Origin: Betaproteobacteria bacterium
GTDB taxonomy: Bacteria; Pseudomonadota; Gammaproteobacteria; Burkholderiales; Gallionellaceae
Assembly: GCA_028871775.1 (NCBI GenBank)
Contig: JAGWMH010000069.1
Span: 1 to 8,528, forward strand
Length of the DNA stretch: 8,528 nt
Direction: 5' to 3'
Part shown: piece after piece, positions 1 through 5,766 of the stretch
How the letters are laid out: the number at the start of each line of letters is the position of its first letter
Numbering within the stretch: position 1 is the stretch's first letter
The notes under the pieces: model-generated
Database searches by the model: none
Told to the model about the DNA's origin: nothing
The model's input: the letters and a program-made list of their open reading frames with translations, nothing else
Position numbers and translations under genes: made by a program

Positions 1-210
1 TGGCTCAGCATCGCGTTACAGGCTATCTTTACTAACGTACTGGCCCCATATTTTTATTATTTGATTGCAAACCTGATTGCCATCGTGGTGACCAGTGTCC
101 TTAATTTTGTACTGAACGACATCTGGACATTTGGCCGCCTGAAACTGATGGGAGCACAAACATCCCATCCTGCATCCCCTGAGCAGCGGCCCAGACCATT
201 TGGCGAATAG
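1..210 (+). CDS. GtrA-family membrane protein, C-terminal fragment
   Basis: Frame 1 is open from the window edge to a TAG at 208-210, giving the last 69 residues; the start lies outside the window. Two hydrophobic stretches (about residues 2-17 and 19-38) are followed by NFVLNDIWTF (35-44) and a polar tail. The asparagine-rich S-x-x-N-F-x-x-x-x-x-W-x-F ending is typical of the last helix of GtrA-like proteins. These are small proteins with four transmembrane helices, implicated in moving or presenting polyprenyl-phosphate-linked sugars across the inner membrane. In other genomes a GT2 polyprenyl-phosphate glycosyltransferase often lies next to such genes, so one may lie just upstream here. 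The next gene, a GT-C glycosyltransferase, starts two bases after the stop, which supports a shared operon and a donor-sugar role. The family call rests on the C-terminal end only. Confidence 0.72.
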   Translation, partial: WLSIALQAIFTNVLAPYFYYLIANLIAIVVTSVLNFVLNDIWTFGRLKLMGAQTSHPASPEQRPRPFGE

Positions 211-212
211 TC

Positions 213-1937
213 ATGAACATGCAATCCGGTGAGTCCCGTTTGCGTTTTGCTTGGTACGCAATTGCCACTTTGCTTGCCGTATTCACTTACTTCTATGGCC
301 TCGACAGCCAGCACATTCCCAAGAACGGCGACGAATACCCGTACGAACACATCACGCGCCTGACGGCAGACAGCGGTCACCTGCTGCCGCTCCAGTCGCG
401 GCTGGACAACATGCGCAACACCAAGCCGCCGCTGCTGTTCTGGCAGGGCATCGCATCCACAAACTGGGGGCATGACTGGACGCTGTGGAACCTGCGCTAT
501 CCGAGCGTGAGTTACACGCTGTTCACGGCCTTGCTGATTTTCCTGCTGGGCTGGAAATTGTCGAGGCAGGTAGAGACGGGCTTCATCGCGCTGCTGACTT
601 ATCTCGCCTTCTTCAGCACCTATCGCTACGGGCGGCCCTTCCTGGTCAACCCCGCAGAAGTGTTCTGGTTCTTCCTGCCATTCTTCACCCTGCTGTACTG
701 GCGGCCCGCCACCTTTGAATCGCGCTTCCTGGTACCGCTGTTGCTGGGCGCCGAAGCCGGCATCGGCCTGCTGTATAAATCCTTTGCGCTCATCGCGCCG
801 GTGGGGCTGGGCCTCGCCTGGTGGTATCTGCATTACCGCGAATACCGCCTGCTCCATTGCTTGCGCAAGGATGCGGGAAAGGTGGCGCTCACCGTGATTC
901 TGTCCCTCGCGCTGTTCGGATTATGGTTCCTGCTCGATCCCGATCCGCAATCGGTGTGGCGCGAATTCATCGTCGGTGAGAACGTCGGCAAGTTCGATCC
1001 GCACGGCAGCTATCTGTCGAAATTTTTATGGGGCGGCAGCAGCGTATGGGCGCTGTTGCTGGGTTATCCCATGAATGCAGGGCTGCTGGCCGCCCCCGTG
1101 GCCGCCGTGTTTTTCATCGCCTACCGGCGGCGCGCACTGCTGACAGACGCGGAGAAAATGCTGTGGATATGGATGGCTGCCCTGTTCATCGTGTTCAGCC
1201 TGCCCAGCCAGCGCTCGGCGCGGTACCTGCTGGAGGCCATGCCGGGGCTGGCGGTGCTGTGCGCCCTCAACTGGCAACGCATCAACCGCAAGGTTTTTAT
1301 CGCCAGCCTGCTCATGGCCGGAGGCGTTCTGGCCCTCATTATTTTTATGTCGGTACGCTTGCAGCATGAAATAGCCGGCACTGAGCTGTATGCGCCGGAG
1401 TACTGGATGCTGCAGACATTTACTGCTGCACTGATATTGATCGCGCTGTTCGTTCCGAAATTCACTGGCGCCATCGTCAACGTCGCGGCGCTGCTGGTGC
1501 TGCTCTGCTTCGCCGCCTTCCTGCGCCCCTTCGACGGTGCACTCGGCAATTACAGCACAGAGGTCCAGCAATATGCCAAGGGCAAGGAGGTGTGGGTGCC
1601 GTGCAACTTCCGGGCAAAGGAAGAAGGCTACCGCTTCATCCTGCCGGGAGCGCGGGTGCACGGCTACCGTGAGGAGCCGGGACAGACCGCCGCCGGGCTG
1701 GCTGCGCACTACCGGCTGTTTGCATTCCAGGTGCCGCTGCAGGAGGCCGGCTGCGCGGGCTGCAAGATACTCGGCCAGCGCTTGGACATCCGCAGCCGCC
1801 AGAGCGAAGGCGAGCTCAAGGAAATGCTGAAAGGCGACATATTCCGGCACTTGTTTGCCAGGGAGTTGCTGATTGAAATTCCGGGGATGAGCACCAGCAT
1901 GGCGCCCGGCTCCGTTGAAGAAGGTTGTCGGTCATGA
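213..1937 (+). CDS. GT-C glycosyltransferase, PMT/ArnT-like (GT39/GT83 type)
   Basis: This 574-residue integral membrane protein resembles ArnT and dolichyl-phosphate-mannose mannosyltransferases, which transfer a sugar from a polyprenyl-phosphate carrier to an acceptor on the periplasmic face. After a first membrane segment (about 12-30), the first periplasmic loop carries D40-E41, the position of the catalytic acidic pair in this superfamily, then K71-P72-P73 followed by LLFW, matching the family KPP motif. About ten more hydrophobic segments follow up to about residue 438. PSQRSARYLLEAMPG (331-345) matches the family S-x-x-x-x-RYLLP-like helix start. Residues 443-574 form a soluble, presumably periplasmic, tail with Cys464 and a C514-x-x-C517 pair. 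The ATG at 213 has no clear Shine-Dalgarno, and ATG 219 is an alternative; translation may be coupled to the GtrA gene two bases upstream. The stop overlaps the next start (ATGA). Sugar and acceptor cannot be read from sequence; lipid A, a protein and a surface polysaccharide are all possible. Confidence 0.82.
   Translation: MNMQSGESRLRFAWYAIATLLAVFTYFYGLDSQHIPKNGDEYPYEHITRLTADSGHLLPLQSRLDNMRNTKPPLLFWQGIASTNWGHDWTLWNLRYPSVSYTLFTALLIFLLGWKLSRQVETGFIALLTYLAFFSTYRYGRPFLVNPAEVFWFFLPFFTLLYWRPATFESRFLVPLLLGAEAGIGLLYKSFALIAPVGLGLAWWYLHYREYRLLHCLRKDAGKVALTVILSLALFGLWFLLDPDPQSVWREFIVGENVGKFDPHGSYLSKFLWGGSSVWALLLGYPMNAGLLAAPVAAVFFIAYRRRALLTDAEKMLWIWMAALFIVFSLPSQRSARYLLEAMPGLAVLCALNWQRINRKVFIASLLMAGGVLALIIFMSVRLQHEIAGTELYAPEYWMLQTFTAALILIALFVPKFTGAIVNVAALLVLLCFAAFLRPFDGALGNYSTEVQQYAKGKEVWVPCNFRAKEEGYRFILPGARVHGYREEPGQTAAGLAAHYRLFAFQVPLQEAGCAGCKILGQRLDIRSRQSEGELKEMLKGDIFRHLFARELLIEIPGMSTSMAPGSVEEGCRS
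1917..1924 (+). promoter_or_regulatory. Ribosome binding site deciding the start of the neuraminidase-like gene
   Basis: The purine-rich GAAGAAGG lies 9 bases before the ATG at 1934. An in-frame TTG at 1925 would touch this site with no spacer, so the ATG is chosen. The site lies inside the end of the upstream glycosyltransferase gene. Confidence 0.6.
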
Positions 1938-3211
1938 ACCGCCTGCTGCTGTCGGGCTTCATCCTCCTCGCCTTTGGCCTCGGCTTCCTCAAGGCCAGCC
2001 AATATCCTGCCGCCGCAAGTTTTGATGTCCGCCCCAGGGTTACGCCGGGCGGCGGCGAGGCAAAGTTCCAGAGCCGCTTCGCATCTTCCACGCTGCATAC
2101 CCAGACACATGCCGCCTCGCTCGTCGAATTGAAGGACGGGCGCATCCGCGCCTTCTGGTTCGCGGGCAGCCGCGAAGGCGCGAAGGATGTCGAAATCCGC
2201 AGTGCGGTGTTCGACCCCGCGCAGGGACTGTGGGGCGCGGAGCAAACCGTAGCCAGCCGCGAGGGCACTCAACAATCGCTGTTGCGCTACGTCAGCAAGC
2301 TGGGCAACCCGGTGGCAGGCCGTGCGGCGGACGGTACGCTGTGGCTGTATTACGTGACGGTCTCGATGGGCGGCTGGGCAGGCAGCTCGATCACGGCGAT
2401 AACCTCGGCGGATGATGGGGTAACCTGGAGCCCGGCGCGGCGTCTGGTCAGCTCGCCTTTCTTGAACATCAGTACCCTGGTCAAGGGCGCGCCGTTTCCC
2501 TACAGCGACGGCACCATGGGGCTGCCCGTCTATCATGAGTTCATCAGCAAGTTTGGCGAGCTGCTGCGCCTGGATAAAACCGGTGCGGTTATTGACAAGC
2601 AGCGCCTGAGCGCGGGCAAGGATCACGGCTTGCAGCCGATATTTCTGGCGAAAAACGCCAATGAAGCGCTGATGCTGATGCGCTACTCAGGAACGGATGC
2701 TCCCCACCGGGCAATCAGTGTTTCGACCAATGATGCGGGGCGGCATTGGACTGCGCCCGTGAAGTCGCCGTTGTTGAATCCCGATTCGGCGCTCTCGGCA
2801 ATGGTGCTGCCGGATGGGCGAATTCTTGCTGCGCTGAACAACCTGGAACAGGGGCGCGATGCCTTGATGCTGGTGGTTTCAGCGGATGGCGGCAGCACCT
2901 GGAGAAATGTTTATCAGCTTGAAGACCAGCGGAAACAGTCGCTGGATGAAGCGCATTACCTCAGGACTGTCGCGGGGCTTGCCAAGGATACTGATGCAAG
3001 AGTTTCAGAAGCTCCCGCTGCTGGCGTGGGTGAATATGTGGCGTCTGCCAGGCAACAGGTATGCGTTGAGCACAACTGCCGCTTCGAATTTTCCTACCCC
3101 TACCTGATCCAGACGAAGAGCGGGGATATTCACCTCGTATACACGTGGAACAGGAGCTTCATCAAACACATCTGGTTTACCCAAGCCTGGCTGGATCAGC
3201 GCCTGGAATAA
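1934..3211 (+). CDS. Neuraminidase-like (sialidase/BNR-repeat) beta-propeller protein, membrane-anchored or secreted
   Basis: The 425-residue product has a hydrophobic N-terminus (about 4-19) with a single positive charge at Arg3, fitting a signal peptide or signal anchor; no lipobox cysteine is seen. The body shows three Asp-box motifs of the S/T-x-D-x-G-x-x-W type: SADDGVTW (158-165), TNDAGRHW (265-272) and SADGGSTW (316-323). The pattern THAASLVELKDGRIRAFWF (58-76), then G78, R80-EG and D85-V, and the end YPYLIQTKSGDIHLVYTW (388-405) followed by NR and IKH, match the bacterial predicted-neuraminidase group (COG4692-like, BNR_2 fold). Such proteins resemble exo-sialidases, but activity is unproven for most. 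I see no obvious FRIP motif of classical sialidases, so sialic acid cleavage should not be assumed. An insert-like stretch at about 345-385 contains C377-VEH-NC382, which could be a disulfide in the periplasm. The ATGA overlap with the glycosyltransferase indicates translational coupling and a shared glycan task. Confidence 0.78.
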   Translation: MNRLLLSGFILLAFGLGFLKASQYPAAASFDVRPRVTPGGGEAKFQSRFASSTLHTQTHAASLVELKDGRIRAFWFAGSREGAKDVEIRSAVFDPAQGLWGAEQTVASREGTQQSLLRYVSKLGNPVAGRAADGTLWLYYVTVSMGGWAGSSITAITSADDGVTWSPARRLVSSPFLNISTLVKGAPFPYSDGTMGLPVYHEFISKFGELLRLDKTGAVIDKQRLSAGKDHGLQPIFLAKNANEALMLMRYSGTDAPHRAISVSTNDAGRHWTAPVKSPLLNPDSALSAMVLPDGRILAALNNLEQGRDALMLVVSADGGSTWRNVYQLEDQRKQSLDEAHYLRTVAGLAKDTDARVSEAPAAGVGEYVASARQQVCVEHNCRFEFSYPYLIQTKSGDIHLVYTWNRSFIKHIWFTQAWLDQRLE

Positions 3212-3212
3212 T

Positions 3213-3809
3213 ATGCCGATGATCAACTTCACTGACATGACTGGTTTGGCAAGCAGCGCCACCGCAATGGCCTTGGCGGCCTTGCTGTTGCCAGGGGTTG
3301 CACGCATGCCGAAATCCGGCCTTGCCCTGCTGGTGAGTACCGTTGCCCTGGCGTCGATAATTCCACTCGCGGGGCTGCCGGCGGCGGCCTACGTACGGGG
3401 CGTAATCGGCGACTTGAGCATCACCTCGCTGGTGTTGCTGATGCTGGCCATTTTGCGACCCCTGTTCGGCTGGCGCTCGTCTGCCAGCAAAGCCGGTTTC
3501 ACATTACAGATATTGATCACAATTGCCGCCTTGGGGCTGTATCCCCTGGCCTTGGGTTTGGGTTACTTCGATCCCTATCGCCTAGGGTATGGGAATCTGT
3601 GGTTCCTGAGTGTGCTGCTGGTGGTGGCACTGGCAGCCTGTTTCCGGGGGCTCCCGGTGGTTGCACTGTGCATTGCACTCGCCGTGCTTGCCTGGGATAT
3701 TGGCTGGTACGAGTCAAACAATCTCTGGGATTATCTGCTTGACCCGCTGCTCTCGATCTATGCGGTCAGTGCGGTAATGAGGCACGGCGTGCAAACACTG
3801 CTGAAGTAG
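3213..3809 (+). CDS. Multi-spanning membrane protein of unknown function
   Basis: I do not recognise a named family. The 198-residue product is very hydrophobic, with about six likely transmembrane segments (roughly 12-29, 35-58, 66-83, 97-117, 128-146 and 148-165). A tail around 164-188 is rich in aromatic and acidic residues (GWYESNNLWDYLLDP) and ends in another hydrophobic stretch, which could be a seventh helix or lie along the membrane. There are few charged residues and no catalytic motif that I can name. The ATG at 3213 comes one base after the stop of the neuraminidase-like gene. Its ribosome binding site is weak (only TGGA-like bases), and an in-frame ATG at 3219 is an alternative; both fit coupled translation. 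Its position as last gene of the glycosyltransferase run suggests a part in the same envelope process, but this is inference from context. The gene itself is well supported by length, hydrophobic pattern and spacing. Confidence 0.7.
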   Translation: MPMINFTDMTGLASSATAMALAALLLPGVARMPKSGLALLVSTVALASIIPLAGLPAAAYVRGVIGDLSITSLVLLMLAILRPLFGWRSSASKAGFTLQILITIAALGLYPLALGLGYFDPYRLGYGNLWFLSVLLVVALAACFRGLPVVALCIALAVLAWDIGWYESNNLWDYLLDPLLSIYAVSAVMRHGVQTLLK

Positions 3810-3852
3810 CGATGGGGTTATTTTTTAGACAAGATGGTGTTCTGTATAAACT

Positions 3853-3875
3853 GCAGGCTATGGAGCTTACCCTGC
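3853..3875 (-). terminator. Weak hairpin at the end of the EAL gene
   Basis: GCAGG (3853-3857) can pair with CCTGC (3871-3875) across a 13-base loop that contains the TAA stop of the reverse-strand EAL gene. Only a short T stretch follows on the minus strand, so this is a poor intrinsic terminator. The 57-base gap between the two convergent genes also holds a T-rich run (about 3819-3828) but no strong stem before it on the plus strand. Confidence 0.2.
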
Positions 3876-5393
3876 TATGGGTCGCGGCCGCGAGATTCCA
3901 AAACCCTGAGCAAAATCGATACCGATTTCTCTCAGGCTTGTGATTATCTCTTCGCTCTCCACCATTTCCGCGATAGTTTTGACACCGATCTCTTTTGCGA
4001 CCCGGCTTATGGCCGTTACCCTGGCGAGATACACAGGGTCGCGAAGAATATAGAGAATGATACTGCCGTCAATTTTCAGGAAGTCCACCTGGAAGCCGCG
4101 AATCAAGTCGAATAAAACATGGTCCCGGCCGAAGCCGCTGAGCGCAACACGACAGCCACATTGCCTGACCTGCCGCGCAAATTCGGCAACCTCCGCACTG
4201 CTTGCCGTGAGTTCTGAGCCCGCTATCTCGAAGCACAGGGCGGCACCATGCACGCCGTATTCCAGCAGGGTCAGTTGCAGGAATTCCGGGAAGCCGGGGT
4301 CGCCAATCGTAGCCGCAGACACGTTGATGAAGAACATCGAGCTCTCCCGTTTTTCATCCAGTGGATTTTGACGGGAAGCCCATTCCGCAACATGTTGCAC
4401 AACCCACCGGTCCAGATGCGGCATGAGGCCATATTTTTCGGCAAGCGGAAAAAACGCCCCCGGCGGCATCATGCCTTCCTCTTCTTCCATCAACCGAACC
4501 AGAATCTCGTAGTGCTCGGCTTCACCGGAATTGACTGCCAAAGGGGTAATCAGTTGGCAAAACAGGCTAAATTCGTCCTTGTCGATTGCCGCCATGATCC
4601 GATTGCCGGCATCCTTATGGCCGATAATTTGTTCGGAGAAAGATTGAACAAACATGTTTTGATCAGCCGTTCCATCCTGAATTAATGCCAGCGCAACGGC
4701 ATCGTTGCCGGCACGGCCAAGACCCGTGGATTCAGGCTGAGCTGGCATGCGCACATCACCGGGACCTGTGATGTCCTTAATCAACATATAGAACCCGGTA
4801 ACTTTGCCATCCTCCCCAAATTGAGGGAGGTGTTCAACGGACAACCTGTAGACCGCGCCATCCTGCATCTTCTGCGTCCGTTCATATTGTACTGCTTGCC
4901 CATTCAATGACTGACGGACTGCGGTCGCTGTTTCCTGGTAGACCTTGGCACCCAGCACCTCGCGCATATGCCGTCCATTGATCTGTTCCGGTTGCAGGCT
5001 CAACCACTTCTGAAATGCACGGTTGTGATATCGGCAACGCCCCTCGATATCCATGAACGCAACCATGATCGGCAATACCTCGTCGATCAAGTGCAACCTC
5101 GATTTGCTGGCGGCAATCGCCTCCTCGGCCCTTTTACGGAGCTGCGTTTCGCGTTCGAACCTGTCTTTCAATGCCGACAATTGCGCCGTGCGGCGCATGA
5201 CAACCCACTCCGCGCGCGACATGCGGGTTGCCTCCGCAAGTACCGCTGCCACAAGAATCCCGGACAGAAATATAATCCATTGCTGGCCGATCTGGGTGAA
5301 GTAGATGGTAAAAACGAGGACGGCTGCGAGAGCAATGACGGCAAGAGCTGAGAGGAGTGGTCGAACGACTCGAAAGATGTTGCGGCCTTGCAT
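3867..5393 (-). CDS. Membrane-bound PAS-EAL protein with degenerate EAL domain
   Basis: From the ATG at 5393 the product is 508 residues. Two transmembrane segments (about 11-33 and 38-56) are followed by a charged, coiled-coil-like linker (about 67-99), a PAS domain (about 97-209, ending MLIKDIT) and an EAL domain (about 268-505). EAL domains hydrolyse cyclic di-GMP using metal ions. Kept residues are E296 of the EAL position (read EIL), N357 (INVS), E389 (FEI), K440 (LKID), E476 (IAEMVE) and Q497 (QGF). The DDFGTG signature is replaced by SGFGRD (419-424), losing both metal-binding aspartates, and the E-x-T-E motif reads EIAG, losing the glutamate that steadies loop 6. There is no GGDEF domain. 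The protein is therefore probably catalytically dead and acts as a sensor, binding or adaptor protein. A GTG at 5426 would add 11 residues, but the ATG has a better ribosome binding site. The gene is monocistronic and visibly less GC-rich than its neighbours. Confidence 0.88.
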   Translation of the reverse strand: MQGRNIFRVVRPLLSALAVIALAAVLVFTIYFTQIGQQWIIFLSGILVAAVLAEATRMSRAEWVVMRRTAQLSALKDRFERETQLRKRAEEAIAASKSRLHLIDEVLPIMVAFMDIEGRCRYHNRAFQKWLSLQPEQINGRHMREVLGAKVYQETATAVRQSLNGQAVQYERTQKMQDGAVYRLSVEHLPQFGEDGKVTGFYMLIKDITGPGDVRMPAQPESTGLGRAGNDAVALALIQDGTADQNMFVQSFSEQIIGHKDAGNRIMAAIDKDEFSLFCQLITPLAVNSGEAEHYEILVRLMEEEEGMMPPGAFFPLAEKYGLMPHLDRWVVQHVAEWASRQNPLDEKRESSMFFINVSAATIGDPGFPEFLQLTLLEYGVHGAALCFEIAGSELTASSAEVAEFARQVRQCGCRVALSGFGRDHVLFDLIRGFQVDFLKIDGSIILYILRDPVYLARVTAISRVAKEIGVKTIAEMVESEEIITSLREIGIDFAQGFGISRPRPIAG

Positions 5394-5400
5394 TTCCCAG

Positions 5401-5408
5401 CCCTTTCT
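5401..5408 (-). promoter_or_regulatory. Ribosome binding site favouring the ATG start of the EAL gene
   Basis: Read on the minus strand, AGAAAGGG ends 7 bases before the ATG at 5393. The competing GTG start at 5426 has GAAGAAG (5435-5441) 8 bases away, a poorer match to the 16S tail. The two starts differ by only 11 residues and neither is excluded. Confidence 0.45.
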
Positions 5409-5471
5409 GTACAGCGTAAGAAGCACTCCGGTAACTTCTTCAGGCGCATGACCGCTTGCGCACCGAATAAT

Positions 5472-5498
5472 CTTATATGATTTGAATTAAACACTTTA
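5472..5498 (-). promoter_or_regulatory. Candidate promoter of the EAL gene
   Basis: On the minus strand the AT-rich stretch contains TATAAG (5472-5477), a fair -10 box, about 80 bases upstream of the chosen start. No good TTGACA box sits 17 bases before it. TAAAGTGT (starting at 5498 and read leftwards) lies where a flagellar sigma-28 -35 element would be, but the matching -10 fits only in part and the spacing is one base off. The type of promoter is therefore undecided. Confidence 0.3.
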
Positions 5499-5517
5499 TT
5501 TTGTTTCATGACAAGCG

Positions 5518-5539
5518 CCATCCCAAAGCCATCCCAAAG
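5518..5539. repeat. Perfect tandem duplication of an 11-base unit
   Basis: CCATCCCAAAG occurs twice back to back (5518-5528 and 5529-5539) just upstream of the candidate EAL promoter. It may be a replication slippage product or a pair of regulator half-sites on one helix face. With only two copies the meaning is open. Confidence 0.75.
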
Positions 5540-5737
5540 TCAGATACACAGCCTGGCCGGAGACATTTCTTCCACATCCCGCGGTAAAACGCGACGTTTC
5601 AGCTTCTGCCCGGAATGGTTTCAGCATAAAGCACGCGCATTGGTTTTCGCAGCAACACGCTCTGTATGCTGTGGCCAGGCGTGCTTTGCGAAGGGGGCAG
5701 GCGTGCGGGAAAAGCCCCTGGTTTAGCCACTTTTGTT

Positions 5738-5743
5738 TATACT
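5738..5743 (+). promoter_or_regulatory. Candidate -10 box of glmU
   Basis: TATACT matches the -10 consensus at five of six bases and lies 23 bases before the glmU ATG. No good -35 box is present at normal spacing. A transcript from here would have a leader of only about 15-18 bases, still enough to include the ribosome binding site. The call is tentative. Confidence 0.3.
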
Positions 5744-5753
5744 GCCGCATCTT

Positions 5754-5760
5754 GAGAAGG
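5754..5760 (+). promoter_or_regulatory. Ribosome binding site of glmU
   Basis: GAGAAGG lies 6 bases before the ATG at 5767. It fixes that start in preference to an in-frame upstream start at 5671, which would add 32 residues not found in GlmU proteins. Confidence 0.7.
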
Positions 5761-5766
5761 CCGAAC

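Larger units (their letters stand above)
5427..5766. other. Intergenic region between divergent EAL gene and glmU
   Basis: About 340 bases (about 370 with the shorter EAL start) hold no gene I can support. The side nearest the EAL gene (5461-5510) is AT-rich, as expected of a promoter. The centre and right side are GC-richer, with a possible stem GGGGC/GCCCC (5694-5698 with 5714-5718), a 4-base CGCG stem (5580-5593) and a 9-base direct repeat CAGGCGTGC (5676-5684 and 5698-5706). A plus-strand reading of 72 codons from 5508 has no ribosome binding site and no familiar protein character. No tRNA or riboswitch pattern was recognised. Confidence 0.6.

Noticed and set aside
57..857. Minus-strand open frame of 266 codons over the GtrA and GT-C genes
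   Set aside because: The plus strand carries clear family motifs in both genes; the antisense product is Gln/Arg-rich without motifs.
1026..1850. Minus-strand open frame of 274 codons inside the GT-C gene
   Set aside because: Antisense shadow rich in Gln and His, with no domain character.
1709..2626. Minus-strand open frame of 305 codons across the glycosyltransferase/neuraminidase-like junction
   Set aside because: It is a shadow of two well-supported plus-strand genes and spans their overlap; the product is low-complexity and rich in Ala, Arg and Gln.
3782..3830. GCAC/GTGC hairpin followed by a T-rich run as a terminator for the plus-strand run
   Set aside because: The stem is only four base pairs, lies inside the coding sequence, and is separated from the T run by about 25 bases.
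3834..4115. Plus-strand open frame of 93 codons antisense to the EAL C-terminus
   Set aside because: It overlaps the conserved EAL motifs on the other strand and has no supporting signal.
5508..5726. Plus-strand open frame of 72 codons between the EAL gene and glmU
   Set aside because: There is no ribosome binding site before its ATG, no recognisable protein features, and it lies in a regulatory-looking gap.
5671..5766. N-terminal extension of glmU from an upstream in-frame start
   Set aside because: The extra 32 residues are Arg/Cys-rich and unlike GlmU, and a good ribosome binding site precedes the ATG at 5767.
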